64,000 nucleotides of DNA from CADEDV01 sp964412375 (GTDB lineage: Bacteria; Bacteroidota; Bacteroidia; Chitinophagales; Chitinophagaceae). The stretch is taken from assembly GCA_964412375.1 (NCBI GenBank), contig CAYPOD010000011.1, positions 32,936 to 96,935 of the forward strand. The letters are read 5' to 3'. Below are positions 7,557 to 16,649 of the stretch, one piece after another; within the stretch, counting starts at the first letter, position 1, and each line of letters opens with the position of its first letter. The position numbers were made by a program, and so were the translations under genes. The notes beneath the pieces were generated by a model, which worked only from the letters and a program-made list of their open reading frames with translations, ran no database searches and was not told the DNA's origin.

Positions 7557-8717
7557 ATGTTTCGTTCATTCCTTTTTTCTTTTTCTGCCATCATTGTTCT
7601 TTTATTTACCTCATCGCAACAAAGCCTGGCGCAGGCCGATAAGGCGGAAGCCGGCATCAAAGCCATCATGGAGCAAACACCTGTGATGGGGTTGTCCGTA
7701 GCGGTAGTAAAGAAAGGAAAGATCGTCTACAGCCATTCCTTCGGGATGAAAGACATGGAGAAAAATATCCCTTTATCAGATGAACATATTTTTCGCATTG
7801 CTTCTATCTCCAAATCCTTTTCGGCAACAGCTATTATGCAATTAGCGGAAAAAAAGAAACTGTCATTAGAGGATGATGTGAGCAACCTGGTAGGTTTCAA
7901 AGTAAGAAATCCCAAATTTCCTGAAACAATCATCACCCTAAGGATGCTTTTGTCACATCGTTCCAGCATCAATGACAGGCAGGGTTATTTTACACTGGAT
8001 GCCATCAACCCGGATAAGAATAAGGATTGGGCAAAATGTTATAATGATTATGAACCCGGCACCGGTTATCAGTACTGCAACCTGAACTATAATATGGCGG
8101 GCACCATCATTGAAAGAATATCCGGTGTGCGGTTTGACCAGTATGTGAAGAAAAATATTCTTGACCGTCTTGGTTTATATGGCGGCTATTGGGTAGATGG
8201 CCTGGACAGCACCCGTTTTGCCACGATCTATGAATACAATGATTCATTAAAGAAATTCACTGCTTCTCCTGGTGCTTATGCACCCCGTCGTGATGAGATC
8301 GCTAACTATGTGATGGGCTATAGCACCCCTTTTTTTTCACCAACAGGCGGTATGAAAATTTCCGCAACAGACCTCGCCGAATACATGATCATACACATGA
8401 AGGAGGGACGGCATAAAGGGAAAAGAATTATTTCGAAGAAAAGTGCCCGCCAAATGCAGACTGCACTGTCTGAAAAAGAAGGATATGGGCTGGCTATTTC
8501 AACAACCACAAAACTCATTGACGGAAAAACAATGAAGGGACATACCGGTGTGGCCTACGGTCTGTACAGCGCCATGTTCTTTCATCCCGAAGAAAAGTTT
8601 GGATTTGTAGTAATCAGCAACGGCTGTCATTCCGGCTACACAGATGGCTATAATACAGTGATGCGAAAAACCATTGCCTGTTTGTATGCGAGTTTTATTG
8701 CTAAACCTGCTGATTAG
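7557..8717 (+). CDS. Class C beta-lactamase-family serine hydrolase
   Basis: A 386-residue secreted or periplasmic serine hydrolase of the beta-lactamase/DD-peptidase fold (PF00144). The signal peptide covers residues 1-26 (hydrophobic AIIVLLFTSS, cleavage after SLAQA). The nucleophile motif SISK lies at Ser83-Lys86, the second motif Y-C-N at 173-175, and HTG (in KGHTGVAYG, near 330) replaces KTG, as in esterase and D-aminopeptidase relatives. It could be a peptidase or esterase rather than a resistance enzyme; the family does not fix the substrate. It stands alone between terminator-bounded neighbours. Confidence 0.85.
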   Translation: MFRSFLFSFSAIIVLLFTSSQQSLAQADKAEAGIKAIMEQTPVMGLSVAVVKKGKIVYSHSFGMKDMEKNIPLSDEHIFRIASISKSFSATAIMQLAEKKKLSLEDDVSNLVGFKVRNPKFPETIITLRMLLSHRSSINDRQGYFTLDAINPDKNKDWAKCYNDYEPGTGYQYCNLNYNMAGTIIERISGVRFDQYVKKNILDRLGLYGGYWVDGLDSTRFATIYEYNDSLKKFTASPGAYAPRRDEIANYVMGYSTPFFSPTGGMKISATDLAEYMIIHMKEGRHKGKRIISKKSARQMQTALSEKEGYGLAISTTTKLIDGKTMKGHTGVAYGLYSAMFFHPEEKFGFVVISNGCHSGYTDGYNTVMRKTIACLYASFIAKPAD

Positions 8718-8790
8718 TTTCCCCAAAGTTGTCCTGAAACTGCCTGCTATGCCGTAAACATTTATTACTTTCATTGAAAGTTTTTTGGGT

Positions 8791-9621
8791 ATGGATAGTG
8801 TAAAGCTTTTTGATAACCGGCAGATACGTTCTGTCTGGAATGATAAAGATGAATCCTGGTATTTCAGTATTGTGGATGTGGTGAAGGCATTGACCGATAG
8901 CCCTAACCCGAGAAAATACTGGAGTGTATTAAAAACCCGCCTTAAAAAAGAGGGCAGCCAGTTGGCTACAAATTGTAGTCAACTGAAAATGCAATCAGCA
9001 GATGGAAAGTTTTACAAAACGGACGTAGCCAGTACAGAGCAACTGCTTCGTCTTATCCAATCCATCCCTTCTCCTAAAGCAGAACCTTTCAAGCTATGGC
9101 TGGCGCAAACAGGCTATGAAAGAATAGAAGAGATACAAGACCCCGAATTAAGCATTGACCGGGCCATGGAAAATTATCTGAAGCTGGGCTATAGTAAAGA
9201 ATGGATCAACCAGCGGCTCAAAAGCATTGAAGTGAGAAAAGAACTGACAGACGAATGGGAGCAGAGAGGTGTTAAGAAAGGACAGGAGTATGCGACACTT
9301 ACGGATATTATCAGTAAAGCATGGAGTGGGAAAACGGTGAAGCAATACAAAAAGCACAAAGGATTGAAGAAAGAAAACCTGCGGGATAATATGACGAATC
9401 TCGAACTGGTGCTGAACATGCTGGCCGAGGCTTCGACTACTGAAATCAGCAAAGAAAAAAAACCTAAAAGTTTTGAAGACAACAAAACGGTTGCTTTACA
9501 GGGCGGCACTATCGCTGGTAATACCCGGAAAGAAATTGAAGCGAAAACAGGGAAGAAAGTAGTAAGCAGGCTTAATGCAAAAGGATTAAAAGATAAAGAC
9601 AAAAACAAAAAATTAAAGTAA
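8791..9621 (+). CDS. Bro-N (phage antirepressor-like) domain protein
   Basis: A 276-residue protein starting at ATG 8791 (a TTG two codons earlier is possible). Residues ~1-105 form a Bro-N domain: FDNRQIRSVWNDKDESWYF, then VVKALTDSPNPRKYWSVLKTRL and a TEQLLRLIQSIPSPKAEPFKLWL ending. This domain is found in phage and baculovirus antirepressors and binds DNA. The remainder is very rich in lysine and glutamate with a highly basic tail (KDKDKNKK). In bacterial genomes it usually occurs as domesticated or phage-derived regulators. It is followed by a DUF1801 gene 21 bp downstream; no phage structural genes are near. Confidence 0.8.
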   Translation: MDSVKLFDNRQIRSVWNDKDESWYFSIVDVVKALTDSPNPRKYWSVLKTRLKKEGSQLATNCSQLKMQSADGKFYKTDVASTEQLLRLIQSIPSPKAEPFKLWLAQTGYERIEEIQDPELSIDRAMENYLKLGYSKEWINQRLKSIEVRKELTDEWEQRGVKKGQEYATLTDIISKAWSGKTVKQYKKHKGLKKENLRDNMTNLELVLNMLAEASTTEISKEKKPKSFEDNKTVALQGGTIAGNTRKEIEAKTGKKVVSRLNAKGLKDKDKNKKLK

Positions 9622-9642
9622 AATATTATTACTGGATCATAA

Positions 9643-10035
9643 ATGAATACCGGAATAAAAAACTACAACAAAGCACAAGCAGTTTCAGACAAAGCCATCT
9701 GTGATCTGCTTGCTGACACAATAGACAGTGTGCTGAAAGAAGCCGAAAGCAAGATATGGCATGCTCACCCGGTATGGTTTTTGGAGGGCAATCCCGTTGT
9801 TGGCTATAATAAACTGAAAGATTCTATTCGTTTGATGTTCTGGAGCGGTGCCGATTTTGACGAAGAAAGCCTGCAATCCGGTACGGGTAAATTCAAAGAT
9901 GCATCTGTTCGTTATACAGATGCCAGCCAAATAAACATCCGTGATCTTAAACGTTGGCTGAAGAAAGCAAAGGAAATTCAATGGGATTATAAAAACATAG
10001 TAAAGCGAAAAGGTAAACTGGTGCGATTAAAATAA
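9643..10035 (+). CDS. DUF1801 (YdhG-like) protein
   Basis: A 130-residue small cytosolic protein with the DUF1801 pattern: SKIWHAHPVWFLEGNPVVGY near residues 37-56, and KLKDSIRLMFWSGADFDEESL after it. The structural family (YdhG/YdeI-like) has no settled biochemical function. It probably forms a transcription unit with the Bro-N gene just upstream (21-bp gap). The sequence ends 67 bp before a convergent barrel gene; no obvious terminator lies between. Confidence 0.75.
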   Translation: MNTGIKNYNKAQAVSDKAICDLLADTIDSVLKEAESKIWHAHPVWFLEGNPVVGYNKLKDSIRLMFWSGADFDEESLQSGTGKFKDASVRYTDASQINIRDLKRWLKKAKEIQWDYKNIVKRKGKLVRLK

Positions 10036-10102
10036 ATGCAAAATCAATTGCATGTACCGGTCAGCAACTTAAAAATGTAAGCCCGGGGTTTAGTAATAAT
10101 TA

Positions 10103-10717
10103 TCAATCTCTCGTCATAAAGTAGAATCCCAGGTTCAGCGAAATCGTCTGCAGGTTCTTAACATCATTATAGTTAAATGCTGTATAGTTATACCGTAGTG
10201 AAATGTCAATGCCGTTTAGCGCATAGCTTTTAAATGCAATGCGTGTACCTATTTCCGGGGACACTGCAAAACGAATGCTGTTCCGTTCGTCCACCAATGT
10301 ACCAAACCATTCTTCATAGGTAACCAGGTTAATCCCGGCCCCTAACGACACATAAGGCTGAAAAGCTGAGCCATCTTTAAACTTGCTATACATGGCCCTG
10401 GCCAGAACCGGTATCATCTGTAGCGAATGCGACTTTACCGCCGATATATCTGTTCCGGGATATGCATAGGTTTGCCTGTCTTTTTTCTGATACATATCCG
10501 AATAACTTCCCAGCAACCCCAATGAGATATTATCTGTAATATAATAACTATAGTCAAATGAAAAGCCCCTGAGCGAAATGTCATTTACAAAATTCTTTTT
10601 CAAACTGCCAACAGGCATCTGTGTGGATTGACGGATACTTACCATTGACAGACCTTGCTGCGAAAAACCAGGCGTCACCAGGAAACTGCACAATGCAAAA
10701 AACACTATTTTTTTCAT
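10103..10717 (-). CDS. Small outer-membrane beta-barrel protein
   Basis: A 204-residue secreted protein. The Sec signal MKKIVFFALCSFLVTPGFSQ ends at about residue 19-20. The rest alternates polar and aromatic residues in 8-12-residue strands separated by turns (FSFDYSYYITDNISLGLLG, IDISLRYNYTAFNY, ISLNLGFYF), ending in an aromatic residue near the C-terminus as barrel proteins do. It resembles the 'outer membrane beta-barrel protein' family (PF13505-like), 8-10 strands. The function is unknown. It lies 26 bp downstream of the DUF4136 lipoprotein gene on the same strand and is likely co-transcribed with it. Confidence 0.75.
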   Translation of the reverse strand: MKKIVFFALCSFLVTPGFSQQGLSMVSIRQSTQMPVGSLKKNFVNDISLRGFSFDYSYYITDNISLGLLGSYSDMYQKKDRQTYAYPGTDISAVKSHSLQMIPVLARAMYSKFKDGSAFQPYVSLGAGINLVTYEEWFGTLVDERNSIRFAVSPEIGTRIAFKSYALNGIDISLRYNYTAFNYNDVKNLQTISLNLGFYFMTRD

Positions 10718-10743
10718 CGTAATATGATTTAAAAAGTCTGTTA

Positions 10744-11376
10744 TTAATTTCTCCGGATGTAAGGAGCTATATCAAACAACCCTTTTACAATGAGCGGTAT
10801 TGCCTGCGGGTTAAAGATCTCTTCACCCCGGATGCTGCCGCTCCATAAAATGCGAAGCGAATTGCCGCTCGGATTTTTCAGGTCAATAATATCAATAGCC
10901 CAGGCTGATTCTGTGGTATTATAAAATACAAATTGTGTAGGCGCCCAGCCAAAACCGGGGTAGCCCCAGAAAGTTGGGTCCCAGTAACCATAGAAAGGAT
11001 CCCACCAGCCATTGAAGGCAGCTACATTGGTATAACTGTTGTCAACCCTTGCTATACTGATCCCCAGGTCCGGATTATTGTTTATGGAGGTATTGCTGTA
11101 TCCTCTTGATTGCAAAATTGACCTCACTTCCGAGATCATGCTTTGGGCCAGCCCGTTTGTTTCATAATTACCACTGCCCGGCCTGTTACTGATCAATACC
11201 ACCGAATCAGGAATAGTTACAGTTAGGAAATTAGCATAATTTATATTGGCGTTATTACCACTGCTGATATAAACCCAGCTTTCTTCAACGGTGAGATTCT
11301 CGATCGGATTTTTTCTGCAGGATGCCATTAACAGAATCAGCATCAATGGCAGCATGGCAATTTTCAATCGTTTCAT
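10744..11376 (-). CDS. DUF4136 lipoprotein
   Basis: A 210-residue lipoprotein with signal MKRLKIAMLPLMLILLMASC; the lipidated Cys is residue 20. The DUF4136 features are a YANFLTVTIPDS start, the central helix (GLAQSMISEVRSILQSRGY), a Trp/Tyr/Gly-rich segment (GWWDPFYGYWDPTFWGYPGFGW) and a final 'W-SGSIRGE' motif. DUF4136 lipoproteins are common in the envelope of Gram-negative bacteria; the function is unknown. It is followed by a barrel protein gene, suggesting an outer-membrane pair. Confidence 0.85.
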   Translation of the reverse strand: MKRLKIAMLPLMLILLMASCRKNPIENLTVEESWVYISSGNNANINYANFLTVTIPDSVVLISNRPGSGNYETNGLAQSMISEVRSILQSRGYSNTSINNNPDLGISIARVDNSYTNVAAFNGWWDPFYGYWDPTFWGYPGFGWAPTQFVFYNTTESAWAIDIIDLKNPSGNSLRILWSGSIRGEEIFNPQAIPLIVKGLFDIAPYIRRN

Positions 11377-11404
11377 TGTTGCATGGTTTTATATTTATTT
11401 ATAA

Positions 11405-11449
11405 CAAAAAAAGGGCCAGCCGGATTGTAAAGAACCTGTTAAGTCCGGC
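11405..11449 (-). terminator. Possible terminator after the Hcp-like gene
   Basis: On the minus strand GCCGGA (11449-11444) and TCCGGC (11424-11419) can pair across a 19-nt loop, followed after five bases by a run of seven T (11411-11405). The gap between stem and T-run lowers confidence. Confidence 0.4.
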
Positions 11450-11520
11450 AAAATAATGTACACGCAGCATCATTGCCGGGTTGCATGCCTGTCCATAACT
11501 GAAAGCGGGTATGAAAGCTG

Positions 11521-12042
11521 CTACATTCGCTTATTCATCTTCAGGTCATAACCCGATTTTACAGGGCTGCCTTTACTGTCTGTATGCTCCCAGGTAATCT
11601 TTGAATAATTAAAGGATACATGTTCGGTAGTCTCGCATTTTGGAGCACACTCCGAAGCGGATTCTATACCCGATATGATAACATCAGACAAGACGACACG
11701 GTAAGAACTTTTACCCTCAGCAGTTGTGATCTCCAGTTCGACTTGAGGGATGAATTCACCGCTGGCACATTTCTGCATCAGAATGGGAGTGGCTTTATCA
11801 ACTTTTTTTCTGATTGTAAAATCTTTAAAAGTGACTTTGCCTGCAGCCGCTCTTGCAGAACCTGAACTGCCTTTTGCAGCACTAAACTCATGTTTATAAC
11901 CTGTTAACTGGATCCAGTCGCGGCGGGCCTGGTCCTGCGTTTCGCCGGGGATACCGCTTATTTTCATAAACATATTTTGCCCGGCAGCCATCCCGCACAC
12001 AAGGAGGAGGGGCATCAGCAGGAGATGCTTGGTTTTTTTCAT
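11521..12042 (-). CDS. Hcp-family (T6SS tube-like) protein with signal peptide
   Basis: A 173-residue protein with a Sec signal (MKKTKHLLLMPLLLVCGMAAG, cleavage near residue 21) followed by an Hcp1 domain (PF05638): MFMKISGIPGETQD, DWIQLTGYKHEFS, VTFKDFTIRKKVDKATPILMQKCASGE, then SYRVVLSDVIISGIE and a YSKITWEH strand. Hcp forms hexameric rings in type VI secretion, but true tube proteins have no Sec signal and no other T6SS gene is nearby. It is more likely a secreted Hcp-fold protein of unknown role. Two cysteines (ECAPKCE, near residue 134) could form a disulfide in the periplasm. Confidence 0.8.
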   Translation of the reverse strand: MKKTKHLLLMPLLLVCGMAAGQNMFMKISGIPGETQDQARRDWIQLTGYKHEFSAAKGSSGSARAAAGKVTFKDFTIRKKVDKATPILMQKCASGEFIPQVELEITTAEGKSSYRVVLSDVIISGIESASECAPKCETTEHVSFNYSKITWEHTDSKGSPVKSGYDLKMNKRM

Positions 12043-12127
12043 GTCTGATTAGTTTAGTTGTATAAAAGGTAGGAAAATTATCTGAGATAATGATTTGCGA
12101 AGTCACTGATGTTGAAAAGCAGGAGTA

Positions 12128-14956
12128 TTATTTTATCACTTCATCGGCCAGATAAAGCACCGATTCATAATTGCTGCCCGTTGCTTCACTCATCGCCATC
12201 TCGCAGGTTTTGGTAGATGAGTAATAACCTTCGTAGTTGTTTTGCTTCACTTCATGTGCTTCCTGAGCCGTGGCAGATGCTGTGAGTTCAGGAAACAGAA
12301 AGCCACGATCACCGGCCATGCCGCAGCAACCGGCTGAAGGAGGGATCATCACCTGCTCAGCAAAACGTGAAGCTATTTTTGAGAATTTGAATTCGATCCC
12401 CATCTTTTGCAAAGAACAAACAGGATGCAGCGCCACCGTTTTCTTTTTTTCTATTACCAGTTCTTTGGGTAAAACCATGTCGTGCAGGTAATCAATGCTG
12501 TCCATGATGCGCAACTGGTCAAACCTTTCCTGGTTTTCGGGAGTCAGCAGAGGCCGCAGGTGATGCAGTGTATAAGTGCAGGAGCTTACATCCATGACTA
12601 CCGGGTGCTGACCATTACCGGATATCTTCCACAATTGTTCAACAATCCTGTTGGCTGTATAGTGAAAAGCCTTGCTGTAACCTTTGGATGAAAAGATCTG
12701 CCCGCAACAGGAACCCATGATCTTATCGGCAATAATGACACGGATACCTGCTTTGGCTGATACACTCAGAAAAGTTTCCATAACATTCTTTTTCCCTTGC
12801 GCTGCTTTACCCATCAATCTTGAAATGCAGGCCGGAAAATAAACTATCGCTGACGCATTTTCTCCTGTAGCATTTACTTTCTTCAACACCCTGAGCGATG
12901 GCGGACTGCTCAACTGGTTTGTCCATAACGGAAATGCAGGAATGATCTTGCTGATACCTTTGGTGAAGCGATACATGGTTTTCTTCCCGGTCAGTCGGTT
13001 GAAGAAAGCCCCTTTCTTTAGAGCTATCCTTGCGAGCAATTCAATGAGTTTGAAATTCTTTGCAACAAACAAAGCCATGCTGTTGGAAAAAGAAGAATGA
13101 TTTTCCCTGCGCAGCCGCTTCACCAAATCTCCTGTGTTTATGTCAACCGGGCAGGCTGTGGCACAGAGGCCATCCACGGCACAGGTGTCGAGGCCGTCAT
13201 ACTGGTATTGCTTTAGTAGTTGCTTGTATTCTTTAGTTTCGCCGGATTCTTTGAATTGTTTTAAAGCCCGTCGAACAACTATTCTTCTCCGAGGTGTAAG
13301 TGTCAGATCACGACTGGGGCATTTGTGTTCACAAAAACCACACTCAATGCAGCGGTCCACTTCTTCTTCCACCGGTGGCAGGGGTTTCAGGTTTTTGATA
13401 TGGACTTCTTTATCCTCATTGATAATAACACCGGGATTCAGCAGGTTGTGCGGATCAGCAGAGGCTTTGATGCGTTTCATCATCCAGTAGGCATCACCGC
13501 CCCATTCTGTTTCCACAAACGGTGCCATATTGCGGCCGGTGCCATGTTCGGCTTTTAAAGCGCCGTTGTATTTATTCACCACCATTTCCACCACTTCCTT
13601 CATAAAAAGATCATAGCGTTCCACTTCTGCTTTTGTATCAAAAGCCTGTGTCACCACGAAATGAATATTGCCATCTTTGGCATGACCAAAGATGATGGCA
13701 TTGTCATATTCATACTTTTTAAACAGTTCCTGCAGGTCGAGGATGGCATCGCCCAATTTGTCTAATGGGAAGGCAATATCTTCCAGTAACACCGTTGTGC
13801 CGCTGGCCCTCACAGCGCCAACGGCCGGGAACAATCCTTTGCGGATCTTCCATAAAAAAGCAATTTCATTGGCATCCATTGTAAACAAAGGGGCATTGAT
13901 GAGCGTTAGATCACCGGAATGAGACAGGAAATGATCTACTCTTGCCTGTAGCTGTTCCGCTGTTTTTTCCTGGAACTCGATCAGAAGGGCGGCTGCATTG
14001 GCAGGAAGTGTTTTGATATAGGGATCAACCCCTTTCATATTCTCCACGGCCCGTAGTGATGCCCTGTCCATCAGTTCCACCATTTCAGCGCCGGCTTGTA
14101 TCAGCGGCTTTATCGCTTTGCAGGCAGCATAGATGTCGGGAAAATAAAGTAACGAAGTGGACTTGCAGGGAAGATCGGGAATGGTTTTCAATACTGCTTC
14201 GGAGATAAAAGCAAGAGTGCCTTCGGCGCCAATCAGCAGGTGAGAGAAAATATCCAGCGGATGTTCATGATCAATGAATGCATTGAGCGAATAGCCGACG
14301 GTGTTTTTCATCCCATACTTATACCTGATTTTTTCAAACAGATTTTTATCAGCAAGAATTTCCTTACGGATTTCCCTCAGCTCCTGAAACAAAGCCGGGC
14401 ATTCGTTTTCAAATCTTGCATAATCCTGTTTTTGTTCAGTAGAGAACATTTTCCCGTCTGGCAGCATGAAGCGGATATGCTGCACCGTGTGATAGGAATT
14501 GTAATTCACCCCGCAGCACATACCACTGGAATTGTTAGATAGAATGCCGCCCATCATGGCGGTGTTGATGCTGGCCGGGTCAGGCCCGATCTTTCGCTGG
14601 TATTTCTTTAGGTACACATTCACCATTGCACCGGTGATGCCGGGCTGCACCCTTACTTTGTTGCCTTCATCTTCAACGGTTACTTTGTTCCAGAATTTTG
14701 AGAGGTCAACGAGTATGCCATCAGTGATCGACTGGCCTGATAAACTGCTGCCGCCGGTGCGGAATACAAGGGGAGTTTTGGTTTGATGCGAAAGAGTGAA
14801 AAGAGAAAGGATCTCTGCTTCATTTACCGGCTGCACCACTGCCTGTGGCAGCAGGTAATAAAAACCTGCATCGGATGCATACGAAACCCGGTCAATCAGA
14901 CGGGTTTTCACCCTTTCGGCAGGTAATAGTTGCAGCAGTTGTTCCGGCAGGTTCAT
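12128..14956 (-). CDS. FAD/Fe-S D-lactate dehydrogenase-type oxidoreductase (fused GlcD-GlcF form)
   Basis: A 942-residue fusion. Residues ~25-230 form the PCMH-type FAD-binding domain with the loop RTGGSSLSGQS, ~250-520 the FAD-oxidase C-terminal domain (HAKDGNIHFVV, KAEHGTGRNMAPF). Two 4Fe-4S clusters follow: CIECGFCEHKCPSRDLT near 534 and CAVDGLCATACPVD near 590. Two CCG modules come last (GSCCG near 746, AGCCG near 874) that bind an additional Fe-S centre in GlpC/HdrB/LutA proteins. Such proteins oxidise 2-hydroxy acids (D-lactate, glycolate) and pass electrons to quinone at the inner membrane. No permease or LutB/C gene is adjacent. The exact substrate is not determined by sequence alone. 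Confidence 0.88.
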   Translation of the reverse strand: MNLPEQLLQLLPAERVKTRLIDRVSYASDAGFYYLLPQAVVQPVNEAEILSLFTLSHQTKTPLVFRTGGSSLSGQSITDGILVDLSKFWNKVTVEDEGNKVRVQPGITGAMVNVYLKKYQRKIGPDPASINTAMMGGILSNNSSGMCCGVNYNSYHTVQHIRFMLPDGKMFSTEQKQDYARFENECPALFQELREIRKEILADKNLFEKIRYKYGMKNTVGYSLNAFIDHEHPLDIFSHLLIGAEGTLAFISEAVLKTIPDLPCKSTSLLYFPDIYAACKAIKPLIQAGAEMVELMDRASLRAVENMKGVDPYIKTLPANAAALLIEFQEKTAEQLQARVDHFLSHSGDLTLINAPLFTMDANEIAFLWKIRKGLFPAVGAVRASGTTVLLEDIAFPLDKLGDAILDLQELFKKYEYDNAIIFGHAKDGNIHFVVTQAFDTKAEVERYDLFMKEVVEMVVNKYNGALKAEHGTGRNMAPFVETEWGGDAYWMMKRIKASADPHNLLNPGVIINEDKEVHIKNLKPLPPVEEEVDRCIECGFCEHKCPSRDLTLTPRRRIVVRRALKQFKESGETKEYKQLLKQYQYDGLDTCAVDGLCATACPVDINTGDLVKRLRRENHSSFSNSMALFVAKNFKLIELLARIALKKGAFFNRLTGKKTMYRFTKGISKIIPAFPLWTNQLSSPPSLRVLKKVNATGENASAIVYFPACISRLMGKAAQGKKNVMETFLSVSAKAGIRVIIADKIMGSCCGQIFSSKGYSKAFHYTANRIVEQLWKISGNGQHPVVMDVSSCTYTLHHLRPLLTPENQERFDQLRIMDSIDYLHDMVLPKELVIEKKKTVALHPVCSLQKMGIEFKFSKIASRFAEQVMIPPSAGCCGMAGDRGFLFPELTASATAQEAHEVKQNNYEGYYSSTKTCEMAMSEATGSNYESVLYLADEVIK

Positions 14957-15023
14957 ATTGCAATGTAATACGCTATATGATCAAGATAAAACGCAAAAAG
15001 CTGCAACAAAAAAAATTGATAAA

Positions 15024-15980
15024 TTAAAATTTCAGCAACACATTCCCGGTTTTTTGCCCGCTGTTTACATAAGTAAATGCATCAGCGATCTGTTCCAGCG
15101 GATAGGTTCTGTCAATAATCGGGTGAAAGGCGTTTTTTGCAAATAGTTCCTGTAAAAGTTCAAGCGATGATTTGATATCCTCCGGAAGCGGGAAGACCAT
15201 TCTCCTTTTCCGCCAGCGGGTGAGCAAGGGGAGATAAAGATTTTCATTACCGGGCCCGAGTTCTGATGACATATATTTTCCACCGGGTTTCAATATTTTT
15301 TTGCAAATACCAAATGATGATTTACCGACCGCATCAAGTACGAAATCATATTGCTCACCCCCTTCAGTAAAATCTTCTGTTTCGTAGTCAATCACTTTAT
15401 CCGGTCCAAGGGATTTTATCCTTTCTACATTTTTTGTGTTGCAAACGGCTGTCACATGTACACCCAGGTATTTCAGTATTTGTACGGCTGCTGACCCGAT
15501 GGCGCCGGTTGCGCCATATACCAGCACATGATGACCTGCTTTCATCCCTGTTTTGCGAATATAGTTCCAGGCATAATGGGCACCTTCTGGACTGGCCGCG
15601 GCGGTTTCAAACGAAATGCCTTTGGGTAACTTATTCACCCGGTCATTCGCTTTTACGGCGAGGTATTCAGCATGAGAACCGAGATTGGTATCATTGAAAC
15701 CAAAAACCCTGTCACCGGGCTGAAAGCCGTTTACTTTTTTGCCGACTGCCTCTACCACGCCGGCAAAGTCGGTGCCGGTGCTCAATTGTTTTGGCTTGGG
15801 GAAACCCACAAAAAAACGGAAAATGAAAGGCTTGCCCCAGAGGGCCCCGCAGTCGGTACGGTTCACCGTAGTAGCATGAACCTTCACCAGCAGTTCATGG
15901 TCTTTTGGAACGGGTATTGGCACTTCCTGCACACTCAGCACTTCCGGGCCGCCATATTTTTTGCGGATTGCAGCTTTCAT
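15024..15980 (-). CDS. NAD(P)H quinone-oxidoreductase-like MDR dehydrogenase
   Basis: A 318-residue medium-chain dehydrogenase/reductase. The N-terminal GroES-like domain (residues 1-~115) has TGTDFAGVVEAVGKKVNGFQPGDRVFG. The nucleotide-binding Rossmann motif YGATGAIGSAAVQ lies near 148-160. Catalytic and structural zinc cysteines of alcohol dehydrogenases are absent, which points to the zinc-free quinone oxidoreductase/reticulon-4-interacting-like branch. Likely reduces quinones or reactive enones with NAD(P)H in the cytosol. It is monocistronic and ends 67 bp after the flavoprotein start on the same strand. Confidence 0.87.
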   Translation of the reverse strand: MKAAIRKKYGGPEVLSVQEVPIPVPKDHELLVKVHATTVNRTDCGALWGKPFIFRFFVGFPKPKQLSTGTDFAGVVEAVGKKVNGFQPGDRVFGFNDTNLGSHAEYLAVKANDRVNKLPKGISFETAAASPEGAHYAWNYIRKTGMKAGHHVLVYGATGAIGSAAVQILKYLGVHVTAVCNTKNVERIKSLGPDKVIDYETEDFTEGGEQYDFVLDAVGKSSFGICKKILKPGGKYMSSELGPGNENLYLPLLTRWRKRRMVFPLPEDIKSSLELLQELFAKNAFHPIIDRTYPLEQIADAFTYVNSGQKTGNVLLKF

Positions 15981-16128
15981 AAATAGAATTCAGATTGGAA
16001 AAATAAATCATTTGATCCTTAGGTATTAATATCTTTTTGCCGGGTCAAGGTTTGTGGATACTCATGATAAAACTCATTTCGGGGTTGTTCTAATCTTTTT
16101 TATATTCGGATAACTAAAACGAATTGCC

Positions 16129-16536
16129 ATGCTGAAAATTAATCAACTCAAATCCGGCGACATCATCATGGTGAATGATGAAGGATTTAAAAGAGAGGGA
16201 ACGGTTGTAAAGATCAACCATGAAGAAGGTAAAGCCCTTGTTGACAACGGAATCCAGGAATTCTGGTACGATCCCGAAGAAATGGAGGCTATCCCGCTTG
16301 ATGAGGACCAACTAATGCGGCTGGGTTTCAGCAAAGAAGAGACTGAAACCGGCGGCATGAAGTATAAAAAAGACTCTTTTCGGCTGGTGACCCCCAAAAA
16401 AGGCGATTTCAGCCATATTGATATGTGGTGGAGGGAGGACAGGCGCCATTTCGGCGTTCCGCTGGGGGTGCATGAACTGCAGAATCTCTACCTTTCTATG
16501 ACCAAAGTGCACCTCGATAAGGCTGAGACTCATTAA
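16129..16536 (+). CDS. Conserved hypothetical acidic protein
   Basis: A 135-residue cytosolic protein without signal peptide or membrane segment. The N-terminal half looks like a small beta-barrel: LKSGDIIMVNDEGFKREGTV is followed by a KINHEEGKALVDNG strand pair. Then come FWYDPEEMEAIPLDEDQLMRLGF and a C-terminal HELQNLYLSMT segment. That last segment ('GVHELQNLY') is typical of Bacteroidota small proteins found near phage or plasmid loci, but no domain name is assigned with confidence. It has its own strong terminator at 16579 and lies 113 bp before infA. Confidence 0.7.
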   Translation: MLKINQLKSGDIIMVNDEGFKREGTVVKINHEEGKALVDNGIQEFWYDPEEMEAIPLDEDQLMRLGFSKEETETGGMKYKKDSFRLVTPKKGDFSHIDMWWREDRRHFGVPLGVHELQNLYLSMTKVHLDKAETH

Positions 16537-16578
16537 TTATCCCATTTTTCTGACTATCAACGACTGTTTTCCACATAG

Positions 16579-16604
16579 ACCCCGAAAAAGATTCGGGGTT
16601 TTTT
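16579..16604 (+). terminator. Rho-independent terminator upstream of infA
   Basis: CCCCGAA pairs with TTCGGGG across a 5-nt loop, followed by a T-rich run. It separates the hypothetical gene from the alpha operon, so infA must use its own promoter. Confidence 0.85.
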
Positions 16605-16625
16605 CTTTTTTCGGGTGCATCCGCC

Positions 16626-16633
16626 TATCTTTG
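16626..16633 (+). promoter_or_regulatory. -7 promoter element of the alpha ribosomal operon
   Basis: TATCTTTG exactly matches the TAnnTTTG consensus and is placed 16 bases before the infA ATG, directly after a terminator. The T-rich -33 region is less clear. Confidence 0.55.
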
Positions 16634-16649
16634 CAGCCCTAAAAATTGT

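Noticed and set aside
8791..9621. Prophage
   Set aside because: The Bro-N gene is isolated; no integrase, capsid, terminase or attachment site was seen.
11521..12042. A type VI secretion locus
   Set aside because: Only an Hcp-fold protein is present, with a Sec signal; no TssB/C, VgrG, ClpV or baseplate gene is nearby.
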